Origin: Actinoplanes xinjiangensis
GTDB taxonomy: Bacteria; Actinomycetota; Actinomycetes; Mycobacteriales; Micromonosporaceae
Assembly (NCBI RefSeq): GCF_003148685.1
Contig: NZ_QGGR01000035.1
Location: forward strand, 38,625 to 102,624
Direction: 5' to 3'
Length of the DNA: 64,000 bases
The notes beneath the pieces were generated by a model. That model had not been told where the DNA came from. It saw nothing but the letters and a program-made list of their open reading frames with translations, and made no database searches. Both the position numbers and the translations under genes were made by a program. Below, one piece after another: positions 1 through 7,698 of the stretch. How positions within the stretch are numbered: the first letter of the stretch is position 1; each line of letters begins with the position of its first letter.

Positions 1-1305
1 CACGGCAACACCACCAAGGTGTCCGGCGACAGCTGCAACACCGCCGCCGACCGGATCGAGCTCAAGCAGATCAGCAACGTCACCATCATCGGTGTCGGCG
101 CCGGAGCCACCTTCGACCAGCTGGGCATCCACATCCGGGACTCCAGCAACATCATCATCCAGAACGTGACGGTCCGGAACGTCAAGAAGTCCGGCTCCCC
201 GCTGTCCAACGGCGGCGACGCCATCGGCATGGAGAGCACCGTGCGCAACGTCTGGGTCGACCACGTGACCCTGGAGGCCTCGGGCGGCGAGTCCGAGGGC
301 TTCGACGGTCTGTTCGACATGAAGGACGACGTCGACTACGTGACGCTGTCCTACGCCATCCTGCGCAACTCCGGCCGCGGCGGCCTGATCGGCTCCAGCG
401 AGTCCGACACCGGCAACAGCTTCATCACCTTCCACCACAACAGGTACGAGAACATCGACTCCCGTACGCCGTTGCTGCGCGGTGGTGTCGCGCACATCTA
501 CAACAACCACTACGTCAACCTCCGCGAGTCCGGCATCAACTCCCGCGCCGGAGCCAAGGCGAAGGTGGACAACAACTACTTCAAGGACTCCAAGGACGTC
601 CTCGGCACCTTCTACACCGACGCGGCCGGCTACTGGCAGGTGTCCGGCAACATCCTGGACAACGTGACGTGGTCGGCGAAGGGCACCGACAACAACCCGG
701 CCGGCCCGAACCTCACCTCCACCACGACGGTGAGCATCCCGTACCCGTTCACCCTCGACGCCGCCTCGTGTGTGCCGTCGGTGGTCGCCTCGACCGCCGG
801 TGCCGGCAAGGGCCTGGCCGTCTCCACCGGCAGCTGCTCGGTGACCACCGGCCCGACCTCGAACCCGCCGTCGAGCCCCTCCACCTCGCCCAGCGCGTCG
901 GCCAGCGCCTCGCCGAGCCCGAGCACCAGCCAGCCGGCCGGCACGAACCTCAGCCTCGCCTCCGGCGCCGGTGCGGACGGCTCCAGCAAGGCCAGCGGCA
1001 CCAGCTACGGCAACGTGCGCGACGGCAACCCGGCCACCATCTGGTCGCCGAACGGTGCCACCGGCGACATCTCGATCAAGTGGGGTTCGGCCACCACGGT
1101 CTCCCGGGTCAACATCCGCGAGGCGTCCGGCTCGTCGATCGGCGCCTTCCAGATCCTCAACGGTGCCACCGGCGCGGTCCTGGCCTCCGGTACCGGCGGC
1201 GGCGTGAAGACCTTCGCGGCGACCTCCACCACGAAGATCACCTTCAAGATCACCAGCTCGTCCGGCACGCCGAAGATCGCCGAGTTCGAGACGTACGCCT
1301 CCTGA
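1..1305 (+). CDS. Secreted pectate lyase (PL1-like) with C-terminal discoidin-type domain, 5' end outside window
   Basis: The reading frame is open from base 1, so the N-terminus and signal peptide lie upstream; 434 residues are visible. The first ~260 residues are a right-handed beta-helix of the pectate lyase 1 type, with WVDHVTL, YVTLSYAIL, FHHNRYENIDSRTPLLRGG and HIYNNHYVN motifs; the Arg after the FHHN strand sits where PL1 enzymes place their catalytic Arg. A Ser/Pro/Thr/Ala-rich linker (about residues 282-313) leads to a ~115-residue beta-sandwich (NVRDGNPATIWSP, SRVNIREASG) typical of discoidin or F5/8-type carbohydrate-binding modules. It is expected to cleave pectin backbone outside the cell by beta-elimination. 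Four more PL1 genes lie 56 kb downstream. An 11-bp hairpin follows the stop. Confidence 0.9.
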   Translation, partial: HGNTTKVSGDSCNTAADRIELKQISNVTIIGVGAGATFDQLGIHIRDSSNIIIQNVTVRNVKKSGSPLSNGGDAIGMESTVRNVWVDHVTLEASGGESEGFDGLFDMKDDVDYVTLSYAILRNSGRGGLIGSSESDTGNSFITFHHNRYENIDSRTPLLRGGVAHIYNNHYVNLRESGINSRAGAKAKVDNNYFKDSKDVLGTFYTDAAGYWQVSGNILDNVTWSAKGTDNNPAGPNLTSTTTVSIPYPFTLDAASCVPSVVASTAGAGKGLAVSTGSCSVTTGPTSNPPSSPSTSPSASASASPSPSTSQPAGTNLSLASGAGADGSSKASGTSYGNVRDGNPATIWSPNGATGDISIKWGSATTVSRVNIREASGSSIGAFQILNGATGAVLASGTGGGVKTFAATSTTKITFKITSSSGTPKIAEFETYAS

Positions 1306-1323
1306 GCCCGCACCGCCTCTCCC

Positions 1324-1360
1324 GCCCGCCCGGGCCGGCTCCACGCCGACCCGGGCGGGC
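1324..1360 (+). terminator. GC hairpin after the pectate lyase
   Basis: GCCCGCCCGGG (1324-1334) pairs perfectly with CCCGGGCGGGC (1350-1360) around a 15-nt loop, 18 bases after the lyase stop. There is no clear T-run, which is common for actinobacterial terminators. Confidence 0.6.
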
Positions 1361-1380
1361 CTTCGGGTTCGCCGGAGGGT

Positions 1381-1746
1381 TCAGCCGACCGGCGGGCCCA
1401 GCCGCAGGATGCGCCGCGCCCGCCGGCGGTCGAGCCAGCGCGGCTGCGGCGCGTCAACGGGATCCGCGGCCGCGACCAGGTCCACCACGATCTGCAACCA
1501 GAAGAAGCAGGCGCTCACCGCGTTGCGCCAGCGGCCCGGCTCGGGCGCTCCGACCGGCAGAACCGTCTCGGCCCACTGCCAGGCCACCCACGCGACCTGC
1601 GGGTCGGGGTGGCGCCGGCCGCGCAGGCTGAGCCGGCGCACCTCACGACGGGTCCCGGCGGGCAGCCGCCACCACCGGCGCAGCAACTCGAGGCGGTCCG
1701 GTGCATCGGCGTCACGATGCGATTCCTCTGAATATCGACCGCTCAT
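1381..1746 (-). CDS. Hypothetical Arg/Trp-rich small protein
   Basis: 121 residues, not recognised as a known family. The N-terminal half is basic and Trp-rich (LLRRWWRLPAGTRREVRRLSLRG) and includes VAWVAWQWAETVLP; a hydrophobic stretch follows (CFFWLQIVVDLVAAADP), then an Arg-rich tail. The ATG at 1746 is the only good start. It is convergent with the pectate lyase. The amino-acid make-up is plausible for a real gene, but high GC makes false frames common, so confidence is moderate. Confidence 0.5.
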   Translation of the reverse strand: MSGRYSEESHRDADAPDRLELLRRWWRLPAGTRREVRRLSLRGRRHPDPQVAWVAWQWAETVLPVGAPEPGRWRNAVSACFFWLQIVVDLVAAADPVDAPQPRWLDRRRARRILRLGPPVG

Positions 1747-1791
1747 GAGCGCCGAGAATAGTGGAGCCCCGAGAACGGCCGTGTGCTGGTC

Positions 1792-2040
1792 CTACCTGTG
1801 CAGCGGCTTTCCGTTGACCATCTGGCCGACGGTGCCGTTGTTGTGACTCCACTGCTCGATCAGAGTGGACACGTCGGGAACCCGCCACTGCTTGTCGGTG
1901 AACCGGATCTGCGTCTTGTAGGGAATGAAATCGTTCTGGCTGCAGCCGTCGAGGGACCACAGCAGGCCTTGCCCCACGCGCTGACCTTGCCACCCGTGAC
2001 CAGCACCGCGGTTCTTTGAAAAGAGACCCGTCGATTCGAG
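1792..2040 (-). pseudogene. Probable 3' remnant of an unidentified gene
   Basis: An in-frame stretch without stops (upstream stop at 2041-2043, own stop at 1792-1794) encodes about 82 residues of normal composition (CSQNDFIPYKTQIRFTDKQW, TLIEQWSHNNGTVGQMVNG). Codon use is less GC-biased than in neighbouring genes. The only start is a GTG at 1977, without a ribosome binding site, which would give 61 residues. It reads like the C-terminal end of a larger, possibly transferred gene that has lost its 5' part. No family was recognised. Confidence 0.35.
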
Positions 2041-2184
2041 TCACCGAAGGCCGACGCGTCCTAGCTGTACTCACCGTCGACCGGGAATCGATTTCCGCAA
2101 TAATCGCGGTCCATTCCCGACCGGAGACGTCCCCGGCTAACGAAGCCGGACAGATGACCCCTCGCCTGCGGCGCGGGTCACTCC

Positions 2185-3057
2185 TCAACCAACCGGCCGG
2201 CGGGGTACGCCCCGGGTGGCCCGCAACGACGCCAGAAGCCGCAGCCGGTCGGCATCGGCACTGCCCGGCTCCGCGGTCCACACCAGCATGACCGGCCCCG
2301 GATCCCCCGGCAGCGGATAGGTGTCCCAGTCCAGAACGATGTCCCCGACCTGCGCGACCCGGAACGTCTTGCGCCCGCTGACCCGGACCCGCACGTCGTG
2401 GCGGGCCCACAACCGCCGGAACTCCGCACTGCGGATGCTCAGCTCACCGACGATCGCCGTCGCCCGCGGATGGGTGGGATCGGTGGCCACCGCCGCCCGC
2501 ATCATCCCGATGTAGTCCAGCGCCTGCCGCTCCCAGTCCGGGCACGTCCGGTCGACGGTCCGCACGTCGTCGAACATCAGCAGCAGCATGTTGAGCCGCT
2601 CCGGCGGGTAGCCGCCCGGATCACCCAACAGCGCCTCGGCCGCCGCATTCCAGTCGAGCAGATCCAGGTGCCGGCCGAGGACCACCGCCGGGGTGTCCAT
2701 CACCCGCAACAACCGCCGCGTACTCTCCGGCACATCCTCCGGACCCCGGTCCACCCGGGCCGGCACCGGCCGGCGGGCAGCCCGGGCCAGCAGGAACAGA
2801 TGCCGGCGTTCACCCTCGTCCAGCCCCAGCGCACCGGCGATCGCGTCCAGCACGTCATCGGACGGGCGTACCTCCCGGCCCTGCTCCATCCGCTGGTAGT
2901 AGTCGGTGCTCAGACCGGCCAGCAGCGCCAGCTCCTCACGGCGCAACCCGGTCACCTTACGGCGGCCGCCCGGCACCAGGCCGACGTCGACCGGACGCAG
3001 CCGGCTGCGCCGGGCCCGCAGAAAATCGCCCAGCTCACGAGCGTACGGATGGGTCAT
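2185..3057 (-). CDS. MmyB-like XRE-family transcriptional regulator
   Basis: 290 residues from the ATG at 3057 (MTHPYARELGDFLRARRSRL). Residues ~5-75 form an HTH_31 helix-turn-helix (GLRREELALLAGLSTDYYQRMEQGR). The rest is the MmyB/MltR ligand-binding PAS-like domain (DLLDWNAAAEALLGDP, NMLLLMFDD, LSIRSAEFRRLWARHDV, LDWDTYPLPGDPG). This family typically sits divergent from a short-chain dehydrogenase, as here, and represses it until a small, probably lipid-like, ligand binds. The frame extends 7 codons further upstream, but the ATG at 3057 fits the family start. The 129-bp shared intergenic region contains a perfect inverted repeat. Confidence 0.93.
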   Translation of the reverse strand: MTHPYARELGDFLRARRSRLRPVDVGLVPGGRRKVTGLRREELALLAGLSTDYYQRMEQGREVRPSDDVLDAIAGALGLDEGERRHLFLLARAARRPVPARVDRGPEDVPESTRRLLRVMDTPAVVLGRHLDLLDWNAAAEALLGDPGGYPPERLNMLLLMFDDVRTVDRTCPDWERQALDYIGMMRAAVATDPTHPRATAIVGELSIRSAEFRRLWARHDVRVRVSGRKTFRVAQVGDIVLDWDTYPLPGDPGPVMLVWTAEPGSADADRLRLLASLRATRGVPRRPVG

Positions 3058-3091
3058 GCCGCCAGTGTGCCGCCCCACCCGGCACCGACGG

Positions 3092-3108
3092 TAGGTCCCG
3101 CGGACCTA
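3092..3108. promoter_or_regulatory. Candidate operator of the MmyB-like regulator
   Basis: TAGGTCC-CGC-GGACCTA is a perfect 7-3-7 inverted repeat midway between the divergent regulator and dehydrogenase. It is the natural candidate binding site for the HTH protein encoded on the minus strand. A likely -10 element (CCTAGCGT, about 3143-3150) lies between it and the dehydrogenase start. Confidence 0.55.
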
Positions 3109-3186
3109 GGCAACCGGGTACGACCGACACACCCCCGGCCGCACCTAGCGTCGTCGGTCAACCGCACCGACATCCAGGAGCAGCAG

Positions 3187-4086
3187 ATGACCGACCTCCC
3201 CGACCAGCGCGGCCGGATCGCCGTCGTGACCGGCGCCAACTCCGGCCTCGGCCTGGTCACCGCGACCGTCCTGGCCCGCCACGGCGCCCACGTGATCCTC
3301 GCGGTCCGCGACACCGCCGCCGGCGCACAGGCGGCCCACCGCATCGGCGGGCACGTCGAGGTCCGCCGACTGGACCTGGCCGACCTCGACGCGGTACGCA
3401 CGTTCGCCGCCGCCCTGACCGCCGACCATCCCGCGATCGACCTGCTGATCAACAACGCCGGCGTGGTGCTGCTCGGCCCCCGCCGCACCACCGCCGACGG
3501 CTTCGAACTGCACCTGGGCACCAACATGCTCGGCCACTACGCACTCACCGGCCTGCTGCTGCCCCACCTGGCCAAGGCACCCGCCGCCCGCGTGGTCCAC
3601 CTCAGCTCGATCACCCACAAGAACGCACACCTCGACTTCGGCGACCTGATGATGGAACACGGCTACCGGGCGGCCACCGCCTACGGCCGCTCCAAACTCG
3701 CCACCACCGTCCTCGGCGTCGAACTCGACCGCCGCCTGCGCGCCACCGGCTCCCCGATCGCGTCGGTCCTGGCCCACCCCGGCCTCAGCCGCACCAACCT
3801 CACCCCCCGCGCCTGGGAACACCGCGGCCGGGCCGGGCGACTGATCGCACGACTGGGCCTGCTGGTCACCCAGCCGACCGAGCAGGGCGCCCTCCCCCAA
3901 CTGCGGGCCGCGACCGACCCCGGCGTCCGGGGCGGCCGGTTCCTCGGCCCCGGCCGGCTGTGGGAGACCCGCGGCCCGGTCACCGACGCCCGGCTCAGCC
4001 GCGAAGCCGCCGACCCGGCCGTCGGCCGCCGACTCTGGACCGCCGCCGAGAACCTGACCGGCGTCCGCTACCCGGCCACGCCATAG
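3187..4086 (+). CDS. Short-chain dehydrogenase/reductase (retinol dehydrogenase-like)
   Basis: 299 residues. It has the classical SDR signature in order: TGANSGLG (NAD(P)-binding glycine motif, residues ~13-20), LDLADLDAV, NNAGV, a Ser in HLSSITH and the catalytic YGRSK. It lacks membrane segments. Expected to oxidise or reduce a small alcohol/ketone with NAD(P). The ATG at 3187 follows a CAGGAGCAGCAG region that provides the ribosome binding site. Divergent from the MmyB-like regulator, the usual arrangement for this pair, so it is probably repressed by it. Confidence 0.93.
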   Translation: MTDLPDQRGRIAVVTGANSGLGLVTATVLARHGAHVILAVRDTAAGAQAAHRIGGHVEVRRLDLADLDAVRTFAAALTADHPAIDLLINNAGVVLLGPRRTTADGFELHLGTNMLGHYALTGLLLPHLAKAPAARVVHLSSITHKNAHLDFGDLMMEHGYRAATAYGRSKLATTVLGVELDRRLRATGSPIASVLAHPGLSRTNLTPRAWEHRGRAGRLIARLGLLVTQPTEQGALPQLRAATDPGVRGGRFLGPGRLWETRGPVTDARLSREAADPAVGRRLWTAAENLTGVRYPATP

Positions 4087-4101
4087 AACCACCCCCCGCC
4101 G

Positions 4102-4458
4102 TCAGAGGCCGGCGACCGTCCGGGTGGCACGCCGCACCAGCAGCAGGCCAGCGGTGACTGCCAGCAGAACCCCGGCGGTCACCGCCACCGACCCGATCTC
4201 CAGCGCGGCACCGAACGCACCCACCGCCAGGATCGACCCGAAGGAACCGACCGACAGCACCGAACCGAACGACCCGGCCGACGCGACCGACAACACCGAC
4301 CCGAAGGAACCGACCGACAGGATCGAACCGGCCGACCCCACCGACAGGATCGAATCCGTCGAGCAGATGCTGAGAATGGACCCGCTCGACCGGTACGACA
4401 GCAGACTCCCGCGCGCAGACATGCGTCGATCATCACCGATCACCCCGGGCGCCGCCAT
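4102..4458 (-). CDS. Small membrane protein with SxLSxGS solenoid-like repeats
   Basis: 118 residues. Residues ~14-85 are built from degenerate repeats of the type GSxLSVGS (GSILSICSTD, SILSVGSAG, SILSVGSFG, SVLSVASAG, SILAVGAFG), with a hydrophobic residue at fixed spacing, as in a short beta-solenoid. The C-terminus has one clear membrane segment (VAVTAGVLLAVTAGLLLV) followed by Arg residues. The first ATG (4458) is used here; the ATG at 4422 is an alternative start. Small proteins of this kind occur in other actinomycetes (recollection); the function is unknown. Convergent with the dehydrogenase, with 15 bp between stops. Confidence 0.65.
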   Translation of the reverse strand: MAAPGVIGDDRRMSARGSLLSYRSSGSILSICSTDSILSVGSAGSILSVGSFGSVLSVASAGSFGSVLSVGSFGSILAVGAFGAALEIGSVAVTAGVLLAVTAGLLLVRRATRTVAGL

Positions 4459-4474
4459 GCCCTAATCTGCCCCC

Positions 4475-5074
4475 ATGGGCAACGCCGAGCTCGAAGAACT
4501 GATCGTCGCCGACGCCGCCGCACTGCGGGCGTGGATGGTGCAGCACCACGGCACGTCCACCGGCGTGTGGCTGGCCCTGACGAAGAAGGGCGGCACCGTC
4601 ACCACCCTGACCTGGCAGCAGGCGGTCGACGAGGGACTCTGCTTCGGCTGGATCGACGGGCAGGCCCGCAAACGCGACGAGCAGACGTCGTGGATCCGGT
4701 TCACCCCACGCCGGGCCCGCAGCTCCTGGTCACAGCGCAACGTCGAACACGTCGCCAGGCTGGAGGCGGCCGGGCTGATGTATCCGGCGGGCCGGGCCGC
4801 GGTCGACGCCGCCAAGGCCGACGGCCGGTGGGCGGCCGCCTACGCCCCACCGTCGGAGGCCCAGGTCCCGGCCGACCTGCTGGCCGCGATCGCCGCCGAC
4901 CCGGCCGCGCAGGCCATGTTCGACGTGCTCACCAGCACCAACCGGTTCGCCATGATCGTCCGCGTCAACTCCGTGAAACGCGCCGAGACACGGCAGCGCA
5001 AGATCGGCGAATACGTGGCGATGCTCGCCCGCCAGGAGACCATCCACCCGCAGAAGGCCAGACCCGCCCCCTGA
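4475..5074 (+). CDS. YdeI/OmdA-like family protein
   Basis: 199 residues. It matches the YdeI/OmpD-associated (OmdA) family over its whole length: the N-terminal segment LRAWMVQHHGTSTGVWLALTKKGG, the very conserved CFGWIDGQARKRDEQTSWIRFTPRRARSSWS block, and a C-terminal helical part (FDVLTSTNRFAMIVRVNSVKRAETRQRKI). The family is soluble; some members are annotated as bacteriocin-protection proteins, but the biochemical role is not established. It is 36 bp upstream of, and in line with, the MmpS-like gene. Confidence 0.88.
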   Translation: MGNAELEELIVADAAALRAWMVQHHGTSTGVWLALTKKGGTVTTLTWQQAVDEGLCFGWIDGQARKRDEQTSWIRFTPRRARSSWSQRNVEHVARLEAAGLMYPAGRAAVDAAKADGRWAAAYAPPSEAQVPADLLAAIAADPAAQAMFDVLTSTNRFAMIVRVNSVKRAETRQRKIGEYVAMLARQETIHPQKARPAP

Positions 5075-5110
5075 CCGCGACGATTGCGCCCGGGGCCTAC
5101 CGTCGGCACC

Positions 5111-5857
5111 GTGACCAGTCTCGATGACGACGGTTCCACTGCGAAGAACTCACCGCCCGATGACGTACGGCTGAGCGCACCCGCCGACCCCTGGCTGACC
5201 GAAGCCCCCACCTCGGCGATCAACGACACCCCCACCGTCCCCGACCTCGCCACCGCCCCGCAGGCACCACCGCCCGACCCGGCGCCGTTCCCCGACTGGT
5301 ACCGGCCCGACCACGGTCGCGGCCGCCGGCGCCTGGTCGTCACCGGCCTCGCCGTGGGCGCGGTGTTCGTCGCCGGGATGCTCGCCCTCGACCCGTTCGG
5401 ATCCGACGACGACGGCCGCGACACCACCGGACCGGCACCGTCGCCCAGCACGACCACCACCGCCGCCGGGGCCCGCCCGGCCGCCAACCCCCCGGCGACC
5501 ACCGCCTCCGCCGCCGTCTCCACCTCCGTGGCACCGGCCGCCTCCACCGGCGCGGCACCGGCCGCGGGCGCACCACAGGTCGTCTACGAGGTGACCGCCA
5601 GCGGGTCGAAGAACACCGGCAGCGTCGCCTACACCGATCAGGACGGCGACATCATCCGCCGCAACGGCATCCCCCTGCCGTGGCGCACCACCTTCGCCCT
5701 CGACGGTCAGCGCAAGCCCCTCGTCCTCGACGTGCAACGCAAAGGCGGCGGCGACACCGGGCCGGTGACCTGCACCATCACCGTCGGCGGCAAGCTGCTG
5801 TCCACCACGACCGCCGAAGGCCGCTACGCCGCCGCACTTTGCAGCGGATCCGGCTGA
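5111..5857 (+). CDS. MmpS-like membrane-anchored protein
   Basis: 248 residues from a GTG at 5111. A Pro/Asp-rich cytoplasmic N-terminus (~75 residues) is followed by one membrane helix (LVVTGLAVGAVFVAGMLAL), a Thr/Ala/Pro-rich extracellular linker and a C-terminal beta domain (YEVTASGSKNTGSVAYTDQD, LPWRTTF, GPVTCTITVGGKLLSTTTA) with the Cys pair seen in MmpS proteins. MmpS proteins normally assist MmpL/RND exporters in mycobacteria. No MmpL gene is nearby, so this is an orphan homologue whose role is unknown. An in-frame TTG at 5084 would add 9 residues. Confidence 0.75.
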   Translation: MTSLDDDGSTAKNSPPDDVRLSAPADPWLTEAPTSAINDTPTVPDLATAPQAPPPDPAPFPDWYRPDHGRGRRRLVVTGLAVGAVFVAGMLALDPFGSDDDGRDTTGPAPSPSTTTTAAGARPAANPPATTASAAVSTSVAPAASTGAAPAAGAPQVVYEVTASGSKNTGSVAYTDQDGDIIRRNGIPLPWRTTFALDGQRKPLVLDVQRKGGGDTGPVTCTITVGGKLLSTTTAEGRYAAALCSGSG

Positions 5858-5899
5858 CCGGGCACCACCCCGGCGGGACGGCCCCGGCCCGCGAACGCC

Positions 5900-6361
5900 C
5901 TACCAGCCACGTGTCCCGGGGCCGCCCTTGAACGGCCCGGTGATGTCCGCGGTGATCCACCCGCCGTAGAAGTCACCCTCCTGCGGCCGCACCGGCTCAC
6001 CACCGACCCGGCACTCGTCCACCCGGCTCGGATAGAACGCCACCGCACCGGCGATCGCGGCATACGCCGGCGACGGCCGCTCGTACGACCAGCCGGCCCG
6101 CTGCACCCGGGCCTCGCCGACGACCAGATCCCAATAGCCGGCGATGCCCTTGAACTCGCAGTACGACTCCCCCGCCGCGGCCTCCAGCACACCGTCGGCG
6201 ATGTCGTCGCGGGGCACGTAGTACACCGGCGGATGCGACGTCTCCAGCGCCCGCCAGCAGTGCTCACTGTCGACGACCACAAGCCCCGCATGCACGACCG
6301 TCACCCGGGCCGCGGCACGCTCCAGCCGCGGCGGACGCGGATAGTCCCACACCGACTCCAT
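5900..6361 (-). CDS. DUF427 family protein
   Basis: 153 residues from the ATG at 6361 (MESVWDYPRPPRLE). The sequence matches DUF427 throughout: PPVYYVPRDDI, CEFKGIAGYWDL and YAAIAGAVAFYPSRVDEC. The family is small, soluble and of unknown biochemical role. The start lies 4 bp after the stop of the YjbR-like gene, so the two are co-transcribed. The frame extends upstream, but only inside the previous gene. Confidence 0.87.
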   Translation of the reverse strand: MESVWDYPRPPRLERAAARVTVVHAGLVVVDSEHCWRALETSHPPVYYVPRDDIADGVLEAAAGESYCEFKGIAGYWDLVVGEARVQRAGWSYERPSPAYAAIAGAVAFYPSRVDECRVGGEPVRPQEGDFYGGWITADITGPFKGGPGTRGW

Positions 6362-6365
6362 CAGC

Positions 6366-6803
6366 TCAGCCTGCCCGCTCCGCCGGGCCCGCCGCCTGCG
6401 GGGGCGGTGCCACCCGGGCGGCGAGAAACTTCGGGGCCATCTCGCGGTAGCTGTCGGTGACCAGTTCGGCGATCTCCGACCAGTCGGTGTGGTCGCCCAG
6501 CACCACACCGGCGACGTTGCCACCCCACTCGGCGCGGAAGAACGGAAAACCCCCGGCGGTCAGGCCGAGCAGATCCTCGAAAGGTACGCGAAACGTCATC
6601 ACCGTCGACGCACCGCCACTCAGATGCCGCGCATACACCCGATGACGATCCGGATCCGGCGTGTAGACGTGGGCCACCGTCCGCGCGCGGATCCGCCAGC
6701 GGACACCGATCCACGCGGGCTCCTCATACGTCTCGGGCAGCCGCCCACAGATCGGCCGCAGCCGGTCGAGGAACTCCGAGGGCACATCTCCAGGGCCGGA
6801 CAT
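6366..6803 (-). CDS. MmcQ/YjbR family protein
   Basis: 145 residues. It contains the YjbR/MmcQ core (LPETYEEPAWIGVRWRIRARTVAHVY, MTFRVPFEDLLGLTAGGFPFF, GVVLGDHTDWSEIAELVTDSYREMAPKFL). The fold is CyaY-like and some members have been called DNA-binding, but no function is settled. It is the first gene of a two-gene unit with the DUF427 gene. Confidence 0.85.
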   Translation of the reverse strand: MSGPGDVPSEFLDRLRPICGRLPETYEEPAWIGVRWRIRARTVAHVYTPDPDRHRVYARHLSGGASTVMTFRVPFEDLLGLTAGGFPFFRAEWGGNVAGVVLGDHTDWSEIAELVTDSYREMAPKFLAARVAPPPQAAGPAERAG

Positions 6804-6842
6804 GGACCGACGATAACGGCCGGCGGCCCGCCCCGCGCCCGC

Positions 6843-7670
6843 TCAGCGCCACCAGTCGTCGAGCGGGGTGACCGGCACCGTCCGCTTGTGCCGCGTGGCC
6901 AGGAACGTCGCCTCCACCTTCGCCGCGACCTCCGGCGTCACCTCGGCACCCTCGAGATAGTCGTCGATCTCACCGTAGGTCAGGCCCAGCGCCACCTCGT
7001 CCGGCAGCGCCGGCCGGTCGTCCTCCAGATCGGCCGTCGGCACCTTCTCCCACGTGCTCCGCGGCGCACCCAGCTCCCGCAGCAACGCCGCCCCCTGCCG
7101 TTTCGTCAGCCCGGTCAGCGGCGTCACGTCCACCCCGCCGTCGCCGTACTTGGTGAAGAAACCGGTCACCGCCTCGGCCGCGTGATCGGTCCCCACCACC
7201 AGCATGTTCAGCTGACCCGCGACGGCGTACTGGGCCACCATCCGCTCCCGGGCCTTGACGTTGCCGCGGACGAAGTCCCGCAGACCCGCCCCCTCGCCCA
7301 GCCCCACCGCGACCTGGGCGGCGACCGCGTCCGCGCTCGGCTTCACGTCCACCGTGACGGTCCGGTCCGGCTCGATGAACCCGAGCGCGGTCTGCGCATC
7401 GGCCTCGTCGGCCTGCACGCCGTACGGCAGCCGTACCGCCACGAAGGTCGCCGCCGTCCCCTCGGCACGCAGCTGCGCGCAGGCCAGCTGACACAACCGG
7501 CCGGCCAGCGTGCTGTCCTGGCCGCCGCTGATCCCGAGGACGTACCCGGTGGCGGGCGTCGACCGCAGATACCCGGTCAGGAAGTCGACCCGCTGCCGGA
7601 TCTCGTCCGCCGCGACGATCGAGGCCTTGACGCCGAGTTCGGCGATGATCTGAGTACGGAGATTCACCAC
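6843..7670 (-). CDS. nadE: NH3-dependent NAD+ synthetase
   Basis: 275 residues, the same length as the E. coli enzyme. It makes NAD+ from deamido-NAD+ using ATP and ammonia. The PP-loop ATP-binding motif SGGQDST is at residues 48-54; VVGTDHAAEAVTGFFTKYGDGGVDVTPLTGLTKRQ and the C-terminal KRTVPVTPLDDWWR are hallmark segments. It has no glutaminase domain, so free ammonia is the nitrogen donor. It starts at ATG 7670, 28 bp after gpsA on the same strand. Confidence 0.97.
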   Translation of the reverse strand: MVNLRTQIIAELGVKASIVAADEIRQRVDFLTGYLRSTPATGYVLGISGGQDSTLAGRLCQLACAQLRAEGTAATFVAVRLPYGVQADEADAQTALGFIEPDRTVTVDVKPSADAVAAQVAVGLGEGAGLRDFVRGNVKARERMVAQYAVAGQLNMLVVGTDHAAEAVTGFFTKYGDGGVDVTPLTGLTKRQGAALLRELGAPRSTWEKVPTADLEDDRPALPDEVALGLTYGEIDDYLEGAEVTPEVAAKVEATFLATRHKRTVPVTPLDDWWR

Positions 7671-7698
7671 CCGAGCACTCTATGCGCTCGGCGGGCGG

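Noticed and set aside
2016..2291. 91-codon plus-strand frame
   Set aside because: It ends inside the MmyB-like gene on the other strand and has a weak start; looks accidental.
2398..3186. Long in-frame extension upstream of the dehydrogenase, antisense to the MmyB-like gene
   Set aside because: The protein family starts at ATG 3187; the upstream residues are Arg/His/Pro-rich, as expected of antisense high-GC DNA.
5111..5857. Part of an MmpS-MmpL lipid export pair
   Set aside because: No RND/MmpL gene is adjacent; only the MmpS-like part can be supported.
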